64,000 nt of DNA from Pythium myriotylum. Lineage: Eukaryota > Oomycota > Peronosporomycetes > Pythiales > Pythiaceae. Made by a program: the position numbers and the translations under genes. This document shows positions 21,972 through 32,693 of this stretch, in pieces. Numbering within the stretch: the first letter of the stretch is position 1; each line of letters starts with the position of its first letter. The notes under the pieces are model-generated. The model made no database searches and was not told the DNA's origin. It worked only from the letters and a program-made list of their open reading frames with translations. The stretch is taken from NCBI GenBank assembly GCA_023091665.1, contig JALJCQ010000001.1, forward strand, positions 2,108,001 through 2,172,000, written 5' to 3'.

Positions 21972-24659
21972 ATGTGCGCCAGCGAGAAGGCCACGTCCAC
22001 CTTCGCGCGCCTTCCCACGAGCGTCGCTCCGACCAAATACTTTCTTGAGTACACGGTCGACCTCGACCGCTGTCGCTTCGAGGTCGCGCAGAAGATCGAG
22101 CTGGATGTGCGCGAGCCGACGCGCACGATTACCTGCCACGCTGTCGAACTCTATGTGTTCAATGTGGCTGTGAAGGTGCAGGAGGTGTCCATTCGCTGCG
22201 AAGAGATCCGCTACATCGAGAAGGACCAGTCGGTTGTGATGACTTTTGCTGAGCTTATCCCAGCAGGCACCGGCGCTGTGCTTGAGCTCGAGTGCCACGG
22301 TTTTCTGAACGATAAACTCAAGGGTTTTTATCGCAGCGAGTACACGCATGAAGGCGAGCAGCGACTCATGGCTGTGACTCAGTTTGAGGCCTGTGATGCA
22401 CGTCGGGCGTTTGTGTGCTGGGACGAACCTGCTGTGAAGGCGAAGTATGAGATTTCAATTGTCACAGACGTGGACCTGACTGCGATCTCGAATACACATG
22501 TCGTTCAAACGCTTGTGCGTCCGAAGAAGAATGCTAACATCCGTGTTAAGTCGCGCAAAGATTCGACATCTGAGAAGGTGTGGAAGTTTGCCGAGACCCC
22601 AATCATGTCGACCTATCTTGTCGGTATGGTCGTCGGTGAGTTCGACTCGGTCACTAACATCACCAAAGATGGTGTTCTTGTGACTGTCTACACTCCAGTA
22701 GGGCGCAGTGAGCGTGGACTATTCGCGCTCGACGTTGGTGTCAAGTCACTCTCCTTCTTCACCGATCGGTTCGGGATCGAATACCCACTGAAGAAGCTTG
22801 ACATGCTTGCGATTCCCGACTTTGCGGCCGGTGCGATGGAGAACTGGGGTGTCATCACATACCGTGAGACGCGCCTGCTCATTGACGACAAGCTAAGTAG
22901 TTTCTCACAAAAAGTGGCAACGGCGCGTACTGTTTGCCACGAAATTGCCCACCAATGGTTTGGCAACTTGGTGACGATGGAGTGGTGGACAGGACTGTGG
23001 CTTAATGAAGGGTTTGCGCGCTTCATGGAATTCGAGGCAGTCCATAACATCTTTCCGGAGTGGAAAGTGTGGGATATGTTCGTCCAGGAGATCACGTTGA
23101 GTACAGCGATGGTTAAGGATGCCATGAAAACGTCGCATCCGATAGAAGTTGTCGTGTATCATCCTGATGAAGTCGACCAAATTTTCGATGTAATTTCGTA
23201 TGCCAAGGGTGCAAGTGTGATCCGAATGCTCTCTGAGTACCTCGGGCGTGAGGTGTTCTACAAGGGTATTCACAACTATCTCGTCAAATTCAGCTACCGC
23301 AACGCAGTGACCGAGGACCTGTGGAAGTCTCTCGAGGACGCATCTCACCAGAAAATCACAGACATGGCTAACTCGTGGACAAGTCAGATGGGGTACCCTG
23401 TTGTGTCTTTTATTGAGGGCAAGATAACCCAAGAGCGCTTCTTGGCCGATCTGAGTGCGAAAGACGCGGAAACCAAGAAAGCGATTTGGGACATCCCGTT
23501 GACTTTTTTGTCGTCTGAGGACCCCGTGCATATTCAGCAAGTCGGTATTTGGCCGGCCAAGTCTCAGCTAACTGAGTCAGTAACGACCCCGTTGGTTGCC
23601 ACAGACGAAGTGGTTGGTTCGATTGTGACGGTTGACAAGCAGGCAGAGTGGATTTTGATCAATCCGAACCAGTCTGGATTCTACCTCGTCAACTACTCGC
23701 CAGCTGGCTGGGCACGCCTTCAACGTCCGGTCCGAGATCTGACACTAAGTCCAATTGATCGTGTGAGTCTTCTTAGCAGCGCGTTTGCGTTTGCTCGAAG
23801 CGGATTGCTCTCTGTCCCCCAAGCACTCGAGTTCGCTGTTGCGTATGCCAAAGAACCGGAGCATCTCTGCTGGAAAGAGATTTCAGCCAATCTGAGCTAC
23901 TACTCTACGCTCTTCCAACAGGAGGCATTCTATCCTCAGTTGCAGGAGTACGTGCGTAACCTTTTCTCCAGCGTGATGGAGCGCCTTTCATGGCAAGCAG
24001 AGGCTGGCGAGAGCGAATCCACTGGTCACTTCCGCCGGGATGTGATTGCGATGCTCGGCCGCGCCAATGATGATGCTGTAGTGGCCGAAGCTCAGCGACT
24101 TTTTGCTCAGTACTTGAGTGATCGCAAGAGCTCAACTTTATCCGCAGACTTGCGAAGTGCCGTGTTCACCATCGCAATGACACGCGGTGAAGCGTTCCAC
24201 GTTAAGCAACTGCGCGAGCTCTACGCTGAGAGCGATTTTGTGGAGGAAAAGGTCAACTGTCTCTCCGCAATTGGACTCGTCAAATCAGTCGAGCTGAAGC
24301 GCGAAGTCATAGATTGGGCTCTCAAGAACGTTCGCTCTCAGGACATTTTCTACGTCTTCAGCAGTGTAGCTGCCGATGCCGAAGGTGCTGAAGCCACATG
24401 GCAGTATGTGAAGGACAATTGGGTCACGCTCAATGCTCAGTACTCACCGACAATGGTTGGCCGCATCGTATTGGCTACGATCTCGCGCTTCCAGAGCGAG
24501 GATCAAGCCAAGGATGTCGAGGAATTCCTTTTCACGCGCAAGCACTATTCGTACGATCGTTTGCTCGACGCGTCTCTTGAGCGTATCCGTATCAAGGCGG
24601 CTTGCTACGCACGAGATCGTGACGAGTTGGGACAGTGGCTTGTATCACCAAAGGCTTGA
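21972..24659 (+). CDS. M1 family aminopeptidase (puromycin-sensitive type)
   Basis: This zinc metallopeptidase removes N-terminal residues from peptides, mainly in the cytosol. It is a single exon of 895 residues from the first ATG in frame (MCASEKATSTFARLPTSVAP). Features in order are: the N-terminal beta-sandwich; GAMEN (about residue 287, substrate N-terminus recognition); the zinc site HEIAHQWFGN (about 323) with the second-half ligand LNEGFARFMEF; then a small beta domain and a long helical ERAP-like C-terminal domain. Length and order match puromycin-sensitive aminopeptidases (about 880 residues). There is no signal peptide or membrane anchor, which argues against the ER or plasma-membrane types. 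Confidence 0.95.
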   Translation: MCASEKATSTFARLPTSVAPTKYFLEYTVDLDRCRFEVAQKIELDVREPTRTITCHAVELYVFNVAVKVQEVSIRCEEIRYIEKDQSVVMTFAELIPAGTGAVLELECHGFLNDKLKGFYRSEYTHEGEQRLMAVTQFEACDARRAFVCWDEPAVKAKYEISIVTDVDLTAISNTHVVQTLVRPKKNANIRVKSRKDSTSEKVWKFAETPIMSTYLVGMVVGEFDSVTNITKDGVLVTVYTPVGRSERGLFALDVGVKSLSFFTDRFGIEYPLKKLDMLAIPDFAAGAMENWGVITYRETRLLIDDKLSSFSQKVATARTVCHEIAHQWFGNLVTMEWWTGLWLNEGFARFMEFEAVHNIFPEWKVWDMFVQEITLSTAMVKDAMKTSHPIEVVVYHPDEVDQIFDVISYAKGASVIRMLSEYLGREVFYKGIHNYLVKFSYRNAVTEDLWKSLEDASHQKITDMANSWTSQMGYPVVSFIEGKITQERFLADLSAKDAETKKAIWDIPLTFLSSEDPVHIQQVGIWPAKSQLTESVTTPLVATDEVVGSIVTVDKQAEWILINPNQSGFYLVNYSPAGWARLQRPVRDLTLSPIDRVSLLSSAFAFARSGLLSVPQALEFAVAYAKEPEHLCWKEISANLSYYSTLFQQEAFYPQLQEYVRNLFSSVMERLSWQAEAGESESTGHFRRDVIAMLGRANDDAVVAEAQRLFAQYLSDRKSSTLSADLRSAVFTIAMTRGEAFHVKQLRELYAESDFVEEKVNCLSAIGLVKSVELKREVIDWALKNVRSQDIFYVFSSVAADAEGAEATWQYVKDNWVTLNAQYSPTMVGRIVLATISRFQSEDQAKDVEEFLFTRKHYSYDRLLDASLERIRIKAACYARDRDELGQWLVSPKA

Positions 24660-24670
24660 TGAGGTATTCC

Positions 24671-24738
24671 GACAGTACTACTATATTCGTAGCTAGGTCG
24701 TGTTGACAGTACTACTACATTCGTGGCTAGGTCTTGTT
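24671..24738. repeat. 34 bp tandem duplication in 3' flank
   Basis: Two adjacent 34-base units (24671-24704, 24705-24738) each start gacagtactacta and end in -tgtt/-tgtt-like sequence, with three differences. They lie 12 bases after the aminopeptidase stop, so they are probably in its 3' UTR. A partial third unit (ggcagttcc) may follow. Confidence 0.8.
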
Positions 24739-24894
24739 GGCAGTTCCGCTTCCGGGATAGACAGATCTCGAATAGATACCGCACAGTTTGCTCACACGCC
24801 GAGCAAGCATTGTTGGAGAGAATTACATAATCGTGATGCATGAAGCTACATTTGATCCAACAACTACGATAGCAGACACGGGCCAACTAACTTC

Positions 24895-26434
24895 TTACCG
24901 CTTCATTCGACGCAGAACATACAGTATAGCAATTACCGCCGAAACTGACGTTGCGGCTGTCTGGACCTTCTTTGCCGTTGACTTCGAATGTTCAGTACCA
25001 TGCTGCGCTGGGTGCGCGGCAATCTGACCGGCGGAAACCCACGTGCGAATCAAGTAACGACGGAAATAGCGAAGCATTGAGGCCGATTGGCCGCTGTTCA
25101 TCATGAGCTGGAGAAGGCGGACGACAAAGGCGAAACTCGCAACTGACACAAGAGACGAGGCTACAGCAAACTGGATAAGCGAAACAATCATACGACGACT
25201 TCCTTTGGACGAGTACAACTAGGACACAATCACGTTAGGTGGCACAACGGTTGATATCGCCGCCGAAATTTCTTACCTGAAGTGCCAAGATTGCGGTTGA
25301 AGTCGCCATGGTCCGGTTGAGTGTTCGAGAGGACGGTGCCCTGACGAGATCCACGCAGCCACTTGAGAAAGAAAAGGTGTGAGCTAGAAATACAGGGTGA
25401 TACTGATCAGTCGCTAGCACTCACCGCATGATGCGCTTCGACATGATTTGACTGACGACATCATCGGCGGCTGACGTGGGGCCACTGTCCGTCGGACGAT
25501 GAAAATCAAAACCAGCACACGCAGTGGATGGAATCGGCACCGCTGAGGAAACATGTTGAATGGCACCCTTGGTATCAACCGGAACCAGGGCGCTGGACAT
25601 AGTGGTTTCGTCGTCTTGTACAGAAGGCAACAGTAACTTCTGTACCGTCGGTGGTAGCAAAGAGACCATGCCAGGGCGAGTCATCATGATCTGAGTCTCA
25701 ACCGGAAGCTGCTCTAGCACTCGGCTTTGCTCGGCCTTGGAGAGAGGGAGCAGAAATGGCAGAAACGGACGCATCTTATCCATGAACGTCGTGTCCGTGA
25801 GCCACTCCAAAAGACTCGTGCGCAGGAGAAGTCGCTGGATAGAGTCGGGCATGAACGCCACAAGACCCTTTGCGCTGGCTTCTTCTACGTACCATCGCCA
25901 AATTGGAACAGACCATGAATATATCAGACCCCCAGAGCCGTATGACAAGGAAATGAGCGCAATCATCACGCGACGCGATAGAAACTCTGTGAGTATCACA
26001 GTGAGCGAAAAGCACACTGTGATGCAGCAGACGACGCGCAGCATGAGTAGAGCAGCATCCACCCGAGTCGAAATACTGGAGTTCGCGATGTTGATAAGGA
26101 AAAGCCACCCCATAGGCACCGAGATAGATAGAAAGACAACGACGTGGTCGACGACGAACGAGTCATACTGGCTCCAATCGAGGTAGTAGACCCACGGAAG
26201 GTACTGTCGGTAGATGTGGTAGTCGTCCTCGAGTATTGGCGATAGGAAGTAAAGTACGATGCTGAGCAAAAGCGCAAGAGACGACGCGGCCGCGACGTTG
26301 ACGCTCACGGCGTGGCCGTACGTCTGACGAAGGACTGCATTGAGCTTAGCGCGAAGGAGCGGCGCCTGCTTGGCTACGGTGAGAGCGAGTGCGTCCAGCG
26401 TGCTCGGCTTCTTGTCCACGGCGGCCTCCGCCAT
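24895..26434 (-). CDS. multi-pass membrane protein, unknown function
   Basis: Exons 25425-26434, 25277-25361 and 24895-25218 (introns 63 and 58 bp) join in frame to 472 residues starting MAEAAVDKKPSTLDAL. An upstream in-frame Met at 26491 would add 19 residues. There are about four hydrophobic segments in the first half (AAASSLALLLSIVLYFL; HVVVFLSISVPMGWLFLINI; LRVVCCITVCFSLTVIL; MIALISLSYGSGGLIYSW). A long soluble loop follows, containing leucine/proline-rich helices (LLPPTVQKLLLP). A further hydrophobic pair lies in exon 3 (SLIQFAVASSLVSVASFAFV and AVIAILYVLRRMKR at the extreme C-terminus). The basic end KR-MKR could be an ER retrieval-like tail. I do not recognise the family. Confidence 0.7.
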
Positions 26435-26630
26435 TGTGTCTTGGAAGTGCTTCCCGACGAGCTCCTCACCTCGACGTCCAAGTTCCTTCACAGGTTCCGA
26501 CGCGGCCCGGTGTGTTTACGAGACCAACTCGTTCCCGCAAAACAGTGACCGATGAGAAGTGTAACATGATATTCACCCAGCCTATCACATTACAGTAACT
26601 GTGCTGTCTGCGGACAGTGAAGCGAACTGT

Positions 26631-28114
26631 TCATCGTAATCGTCGCCCTGAACCATGGAACGGCACGAACGAGGGCTTTGTCTCCGAGCCTTCCTGATTC
26701 TTCTCTTCTTCTTCGGTCGCACCATTGCGAATTGGGCCCGCAGGTTCGCTTAAGCTACCGAGGCGAGAGCCGGTCGATGTTCCAAGGGTCGAGAACGTGC
26801 TCGACCTTCCACTCAAAGACATCCCGGTTCCATGGAACGCCTCATACTTCTTCATACGAGCCGCACGCATCTCTTCTAGATCAGTTGAACTCGTCCCATC
26901 TTTCTTGTTAAGTCGCAGACCACTTCCTCCCAGCACACGACGCGGGGCAGCAGCGACTTCAGCTGCTTTCACGGTAGGAACGCCTGCAAAATGCAAGGTC
27001 AGCGTAAAAAGATTTCCAGTCGTCTTCTGCAGTGCAACATACCTCCATACGGCATATTAGATGGGGCTGGAGGTGGTGTGACAGCGGAGCTCTTCGCGGA
27101 AGGCGGTACGTAGTCAGCAGGGGCCTCGAAGTCAACTTCGCAGTCCGTTTCGATGATACACGCTGCGGGAGCAGGCTTAACCTCACGAACATCCAACAAG
27201 AAGTTCTTATTGTTGTACTTGAGGCAGATTGTGTCGCCGATCGTCATGCATGAGAATTTGCGCAAAGACGCCTCCAAGCTAACATACGTGCAAACGTCAT
27301 CATCAACAACAAGCAAAGAAGACAAAACGCGTGAGGGTTCCGTACACAGCACGCGGGTTGGAAATGTCAAGAAACTCTTGAGATTGGGGACGAATCTTGA
27401 CAAACGTAGCCTTCGGTAGCGACACATTTTGAATATTCAGGATGTCCCCCTCGTTCACAAACAGGTTCTGCATCATCTAGAAGAACAAAACGCAGGATCA
27501 ATGATAGATAATCATTCGCGAAAGCTTGCTGAAGCACGAACCCAGTATGGCATGTAGCAGGTGCCCTCTGGAGCACTAAACTCCAAGACGCCACAGTGAG
27601 AGTGACGGTTGGTGGCCTCGTTGATAACTTTGAAAAGCATTGGGTACTCGATGTGGAGCCTCGCTACATATGATTCGTAGAGGCGTTTAGGCCGAAGTAG
27701 CTAGTGTGAGTCTACTACAAGTTGCACGTACCGAGCGTTTCCAGCGCAGAAGGTGGGAGTAATACTGTTGCGGGCGGACAGGGTGACGTTGGTAAACCGG
27801 AGTGTGCGTGAGGTCTGACAGCGAAGACTTACTTTTATCGCCATCTTCAAGATGTGCCTTGTCACAAAAGGACACTGGGTACACGCGATAGTGTTCGTCA
27901 AACCTAACGTTCAGGCACTGTGACGAATCGGCCCAGCAGTGATGATGAAGACGCGAACAAACCGGTCCGGAAAGTTGCCGAAGTTAAAGTTGACACCAAA
28001 GGGGTTGGCGTTATCGCCTAGGAAACCGCCGAACTGTGAAGATCACGCGCGCGTGCGTTCCAGTAAGCGGCCTCGTTGACGGGCTTGGATCGAATGAGGG
28101 GGACCACGCACCAT
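26631..28114 (-). CDS. UFD1: ubiquitin fusion degradation protein 1 (UFD1)
   Basis: UFD1 pairs with NPL4 as cofactor of the Cdc48/p97 unfoldase in ER-associated and ubiquitin-dependent degradation. Eight exons: 28112-28114, 27963-28033, 27833-27903, 27732-27764, 27542-27663, 27346-27476, 27043-27278 and 26631-26983. They join in frame to 339 residues. The first coding exon is only the ATG, and one internal exon is 33 bp. The UT3 (double-psi barrel) domain is clear: [64 protein letters not shown] and [20 protein letters not shown]. The C-terminal region is low in complexity and carries two p97-binding SHP-like boxes ([10 protein letters not shown] and [12 protein letters not shown]). Length is near the 307-361 residues of yeast and human UFD1. 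Confidence 0.93.
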
Positions 28115-28642
28115 CCTTCCTGCCTTCTCGGTTCTTTGCTTTCCACAGTTGGAGTCGAAGACGTCAGACATGTTACCTTTACTAATACATATGATACAAC
28201 ACAGGAGACCCGTGATCCCAACCAGATTCGAAGATGGAGGCGGCGGAACTCTTGCTGCGCCGATGGGACGAAGCCGCCAACAAAGGCAGACGTATTGAAG
28301 CACTTGATCACCATACGCAAACCTCTAACGCATTGATGCACTGAAGGTCTTCTCCGCTCTGACCCGTCCGCGACCAAATGGCGCCTTTTGTCAGGTTCTC
28401 TCGGCATTATCGTCTCATTCAACCCTCTCCATCACCAGGTGTGGCAAGATTGCATTGTATCCTTCCCCCTGTTGTTCATTTTGATGGTTTCTCTGTGAGT
28501 AGAACAAGCGGCCTTCTTCTATAGGGGCTATTGCCCCCCACGCGGATACACGAGACGTTGTGGAATCATCCGCGTTTAACTTCACCAAGGCTAAGTGAGC
28601 GAACCAGGCACCAGTGCTTGCCACGTCGAGGCGCTGACTGCG
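28115..28642. promoter_or_regulatory. divergent spacer between UFD1 and GDPGP-like gene
   Basis: It holds both promoters. A plus-strand TCATTCA (near 28414) resembles the oomycete initiator consensus YCAYTYY. The phosphorylase gene may have a missing 5' exon here: the frame following the ATG at 28643 lacks part of the family's N-terminus, and a short open stretch (ARLHCILPPVVHFDGFS, near 28442-28492, followed by gtgagt) is a candidate. Confidence 0.4.
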
Positions 28643-29665
28643 ATGACTGATACTAGATCAGCTGAGTTCTTATATCTACTTGACTGGATCGAGGGCAAAC
28701 GAGAGGTCGTTTTTCGAGAGCTTGAAGTCCACGTAAACGAAGATATCCCTCGTCATGCCGTACTTGTGAATATTTCTCCACTGGTCAGTGCGTAATCGTT
28801 GCACAGCAAGGAAGCTCTTCGGTCATTGAAGGTGTATTTGGTTAGATGCGAGGCCACATCCTTTGTGTGTTTAACCTGCAGGATGTTCTTCCTCAAGCGC
28901 TGACGAGGGATGCAATTCGCCTTGCTCTGTCGTTTGGACACCATGTGGGGTGTCGTGACTTCCATCTGGGCTTCAATAGTGTCGGTGCATGGTCATCCGT
29001 CAATCATTGCCACTTCCAAGGATACTGGATGAGAGAAGTTAAAGCTGATAGTGCCTCTCGGTTGATTCAAAATCTTCCCGTCGTGGATCAGACACAGAAG
29101 GAGATTTTTCGAGTGATTGTGAACGGATGCTGTGTAACGATCTCATCCTTGCCTCATTGGCCTATGCATTGTTGGGCCATCTCTGCTTCACATGAAGAAG
29201 GAAACTTCAGTAAACTTCAATCGACAGAAGCTCTTACAGAGGTGACTTGGGAAATCGTTTGTCTGTTGCAGTCACGCAGTGTCCCACACAACGTCTTAAT
29301 GAGTTTTCAACCAAGTGCTGTTACGTTTGTATTTCCTCGCCAACTCCAACAAGAAAACGGAAGAGCGACGTTTGGAAAGGAAGGCAATATGAAGTTCGCA
29401 GTGGCTGAGGTTTCTGGGCTAGTTGTAGTTGGAACCGATAAGGCATTCACGGAGTTAGATGAAGGCATGTTTGAGGATATCATGCACCGTGAAGTCTCCA
29501 TCAGCGACGTAAGTGATGTTTGGATTGTTTGAAGTAAGATACTCACCTCTGAGTGCTTGTTAGAGCTGTTTTTGGGATCTCAACGCTCTGTTCAAGAATA
29601 TCAGCGCTCTCAAATTGGAGCAACGAATCGCTTTGAACAAAACCTGCCGATCCAGTAGCAGATAG
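28643..29665 (+). CDS. GDP-hexose phosphorylase (GDPGP1/VTC2-like)
   Basis: Members phosphorolyse GDP-D-glucose (animals) or GDP-L-galactose (plants, ascorbate pathway). Exons 28643-28783, 28846-29508 and 29564-29665 (introns 62 and 55 bp) give 301 residues. The diagnostic block is FHLGFNSVGAWSSVNHCHFQ: a HIT-like HxHxQ catalytic triad with the guanylylated histidine expected in the middle, embedded in the GFNS-GA-SVNH context specific to this family. PLMRGHILCVFNL precedes it as the usual GH-LLVP strand. The C-terminal WEIVCLLQ, then VFPRQ and GLVVVGTDKAF also fit. Family members are 385-450 residues, so the N-terminus is probably incomplete in my model. Substrate preference cannot be decided from the motifs. 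Confidence 0.82.
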
Positions 29666-29739
29666 GTTCCTGTCCCGTTTGTATGTGGGATGCATAGTTT
29701 GCATCCATCCAAAATCTATCACTTCGTCGAAAGCTCGCG

Positions 29740-30894
29740 ATGGGTGGTGGATGCAGCACGCCTTCGTCTGCCACAACTGACCCAAGTGTGCTGTCTTTGG
29801 CACACTACGAGGTACATCGCGTGATTGGCACAGGGGGCTTTGGGAAGGTTAATGTCGTCATTCGAAAGCAAACAGTACCACAGCAATGGTTTGCTCTCAA
29901 GACTCTATCAAAAGCTGTAGTTATCGAGAAGAACTGCACCAAAATGATATGGAATGAGCGTAATCTACTTGCAGCGATCAGGTGCCCCCACGTTGTAGCG
30001 ATGCACCACGCATTTCAGAACGCAGAAAACTGTTATGTCGTCATGGACTTGCTGCTTGGGGGAGATATAAAATATCATCTTGGAAAAATGTTCAAGGGAG
30101 GCTTCAAAGAAGAGGACGCTCGGTTCTACGTTGCAGGCTTGCTTCTTGCGCTTCGCTATTTGCACTCGAACAATATATTACATCGTGATATCAAGCCTGA
30201 CAACGTCATCCTCGACAGTGATGGCTACCCGCGACTGACTGACCTTGGGATTTCGGTCTCAAGTAACACGCTTCGTTACAAGGGCAATAGTGGCACGACT
30301 AGCTACATGGCACCAGAAATGTTTGTTGGGTCAAATGATCATGGGATTGCAGCAGATTTCTATGCGCTGGGCATCACAGCATGCGAACTACTCTTCGGGA
30401 GAAAGTTGTGGTCCAGCTCAGCGACAGCTCGAATTGAAGACAGATCTGACATCCTCAACGGCTTGCCACGTGAACAAGACCATGAATACTACCCGATCGA
30501 GCTTCTCGATGAATCAACGGGGACTCATATTAGTAGAGATTGCCGCCGTTTTCTCCGTGCAGTACTGTACCCCGCAGAGAATGGACGTCTGGGATCGACA
30601 GGAGGAGCCGATGAGGTAATGCAGCACCCTTGGTTCGACGGATTTGAGTGGTCCAAATACGAAGCTCGTACTCTAACTGCCCCGTTCAAACCACTGATTG
30701 ATGACAATCATGCAAACTGCGACACTGCTGCCCAAGATTTCGACGACGTGCTTGAGCGCAGTTCGCGCGCAACAAAAACAACGATACGACCTGAGCAGCA
30801 ACAAGTATTTGTTGGTTTCGAGTACAATGTGAAGTTATCTGGAAACGCACGCGACGGCAACGAAAGAATGAAAGCGAACGAACCCGCTGTCTAA
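29740..30894 (+). CDS. AGC-family protein kinase, YANK/STK32-like
   Basis: A single exon of 384 residues, starting MGGGCSTP, a good N-myristoylation context (Gly2, Ser6) with a nearby Cys5 for palmitoylation, so membrane attachment is likely. Kinase motifs in order are: the glycine loop GTGGFGKV; ALK (VAIK Lys); VVMDLLLGGDIKYHL, closely like the YANK/STK32 hinge; HRDIKPDNVIL (catalytic loop); and TDLGISV in place of DFG. The last is a substitution also seen in AGC kinases near YANK (DFN). GTTSYMAPEM is the activation segment. The C-tail has FDGFEWSKYEARTLTAPF and ends with FVGFEYN, a hydrophobic-motif-like site. It is separated from the preceding gene by only 74 bp. Confidence 0.9.
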   Translation: MGGGCSTPSSATTDPSVLSLAHYEVHRVIGTGGFGKVNVVIRKQTVPQQWFALKTLSKAVVIEKNCTKMIWNERNLLAAIRCPHVVAMHHAFQNAENCYVVMDLLLGGDIKYHLGKMFKGGFKEEDARFYVAGLLLALRYLHSNNILHRDIKPDNVILDSDGYPRLTDLGISVSSNTLRYKGNSGTTSYMAPEMFVGSNDHGIAADFYALGITACELLFGRKLWSSSATARIEDRSDILNGLPREQDHEYYPIELLDESTGTHISRDCRRFLRAVLYPAENGRLGSTGGADEVMQHPWFDGFEWSKYEARTLTAPFKPLIDDNHANCDTAAQDFDDVLERSSRATKTTIRPEQQQVFVGFEYNVKLSGNARDGNERMKANEPAV

Positions 30895-31014
30895 TTATCA
30901 TTCACGCCTTGTCCCGTCTAACTGGAATGAGTACAAGCAACATGGTCTCCCCCAGATATACTCCGTCACTAAAACTGTTCTCGCGTTTGGAAAGTGCTCT
31001 AGTTTGGGTCGACG

Positions 31015-32597
31015 TCAGCCAAGCTTGGGAGGCAGAAGTTCGTTGATCGCTGTAAGAGCAGGGAGTGCCTTCGAGCGAATCGACACAACCAGGTCATGCT
31101 CTAGGAGCAGTTCGTTCTCACAGTGGGGATAATCGGGATTGATACGGATGAGGGAGAACTGTGACTTCGCGGAGGGGATGCCTCGTTTTTCAGCGCACCG
31201 CGTGAAAGCGTCTGCCACGACCATCTCAGTCTCCCTTCTCACCGAGGGGACCTTTGTAATTACGGTATCTCAGCATCTAACGTCTTAGGGACCTTAGGAT
31301 ATAGCACCGTACCCTCATACCGCAGCCGATTTCCAAGACTACAAGCTTCGTATTCGAGTCGTCTTCCAAAACCTAAAGAACCCAACACACGTTTGCTAAG
31401 CGTTTAACCACAAATGTTGAACATGTCTCGGACCATACCTGCTCCATCACAGCCTCCCATGCGACATATCTATCCTAGAATCACGCTGGAGCTAAGTCTT
31501 GCAGACTCACAACCGTTCCGAAGCTACAAGACAGTACCTCATCATCGATGTTTGCTATCCACTTCTTATCATGAAACATCAACACGTTTGGGCGCGCCAG
31601 ACCCCCGCATTCAGGGCACGAGGTGATGCTCCGTCCATCTGCACGCATGGTCTGCACGTCTACAGCAAAGCGAGCGGCTGGAGGCAGGGGCCACACAGCC
31701 TCACACGGTTGCCCCGAAGAACTTCCACCACATCCTGCGCATTGCCAGTTCTCCAGGCTTCCGTGTAGCTCATAGATTTCCTTGGCTGAAAAATGCCGAT
31801 GAAAATGCGCATCCACCTACACGGTTAAATTAAACTCTGTTAGTGTTTGCATCCTTCATTTGCATAAACCGCGTTCACGCGCGCACGTTGGATGTGTAGA
31901 CGAAAAACGCGCCCGACGTCACAGACTCTGCTGTCACAGTCGCAGGAAGAAGATTACGCAGCTTGAGTTCATCGAACGTCTGCTGGAACCGTGTTGTTCT
32001 CTCACACACACGGTTCTTCCACGCGCGGAGTATGTCGTAGCTGCCACGTTCTGATTAGCGTTTGGGCTGGCTCCGTACATTCTGTAGCCCAACTCACCCC
32101 CGATGCGTAGGAGTCTCACGATACGAGTTAAGGCAGCTGCCCCAGAACCCGTAAAACACTTCTTCGTCATCATCAAGCTTGGCAGTAGTGTGGGTGGGCT
32201 ATCTTCCAACAATCAAGTAGAGAAGCGCAGCCGCTCACCCAGTATGTGTTGCACAGATCATGGTATTCTAGTCCTTGATTCTGGTAGACTTCAACAGCTG
32301 CGATGTCACTGCACATGCGTGAGCACCAAAGCTCTTCCTATCTTGTCTGCCGGCTGCATATGCCTACTTGTACACAGGAAGTCCCGAGTCCGCTAGAAGA
32401 GCGAGTGAGCGCAGGCGCCTGGTGGTGGGCGTGCTCTCAGTTGCTCACCTGAGAAGCCGGCGCCGGCGGCCACGAGCAAGAAGTCGGCGTTCGCAATCTG
32501 CTCTGCTCGCACGCGTCAGAGACTGAGGAACCAGCGACTCGGACGCGTTCCACGCACCAGCGGCGCGCGCCAACAATGCATCCTCGTCAGTCGCCAT
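31015..32597 (-). CDS. sirtuin (NAD-dependent protein deacylase)
   Basis: Ten small exons join in frame to 344 residues: 32558-32597, 32449-32502, 32368-32392, 32239-32308, 32098-32177, 31887-32040, 31538-31816, 31439-31474, 31313-31372 and 31015-31251. Introns are 55-70 bp. Sir2 motifs: NAD-binding GAGFSADSGLPVY; YTSNVDAHF; catalytic His in YELHGSL; zinc Cys pairs CAGC and CPEC around a short insert; GLARPNVLMF; VLEIGCGMRVPSVR; and LIRINPD near the C-terminus. The acyl-lysine pocket and GAGFS signature look complete, so activity is expected. An unusual feature is VFYGFWGSCLNSYRETP between the first NAD loop and the helical module; FYGFWG-C-N-YR recurs in a protist/bacterial sirtuin group rather than in SIRT1-7. 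There is no targeting signal. Confidence 0.88.
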
Positions 32598-32693
32598 TGG
32601 CGGGGATTCAAAGTTACAGGATAAGTTAACTGGGTTTGGCTCGAGAGGGTTACGTGTTCGATTACGAAGTTACACTCAGTGCCTCGAGTTTTC

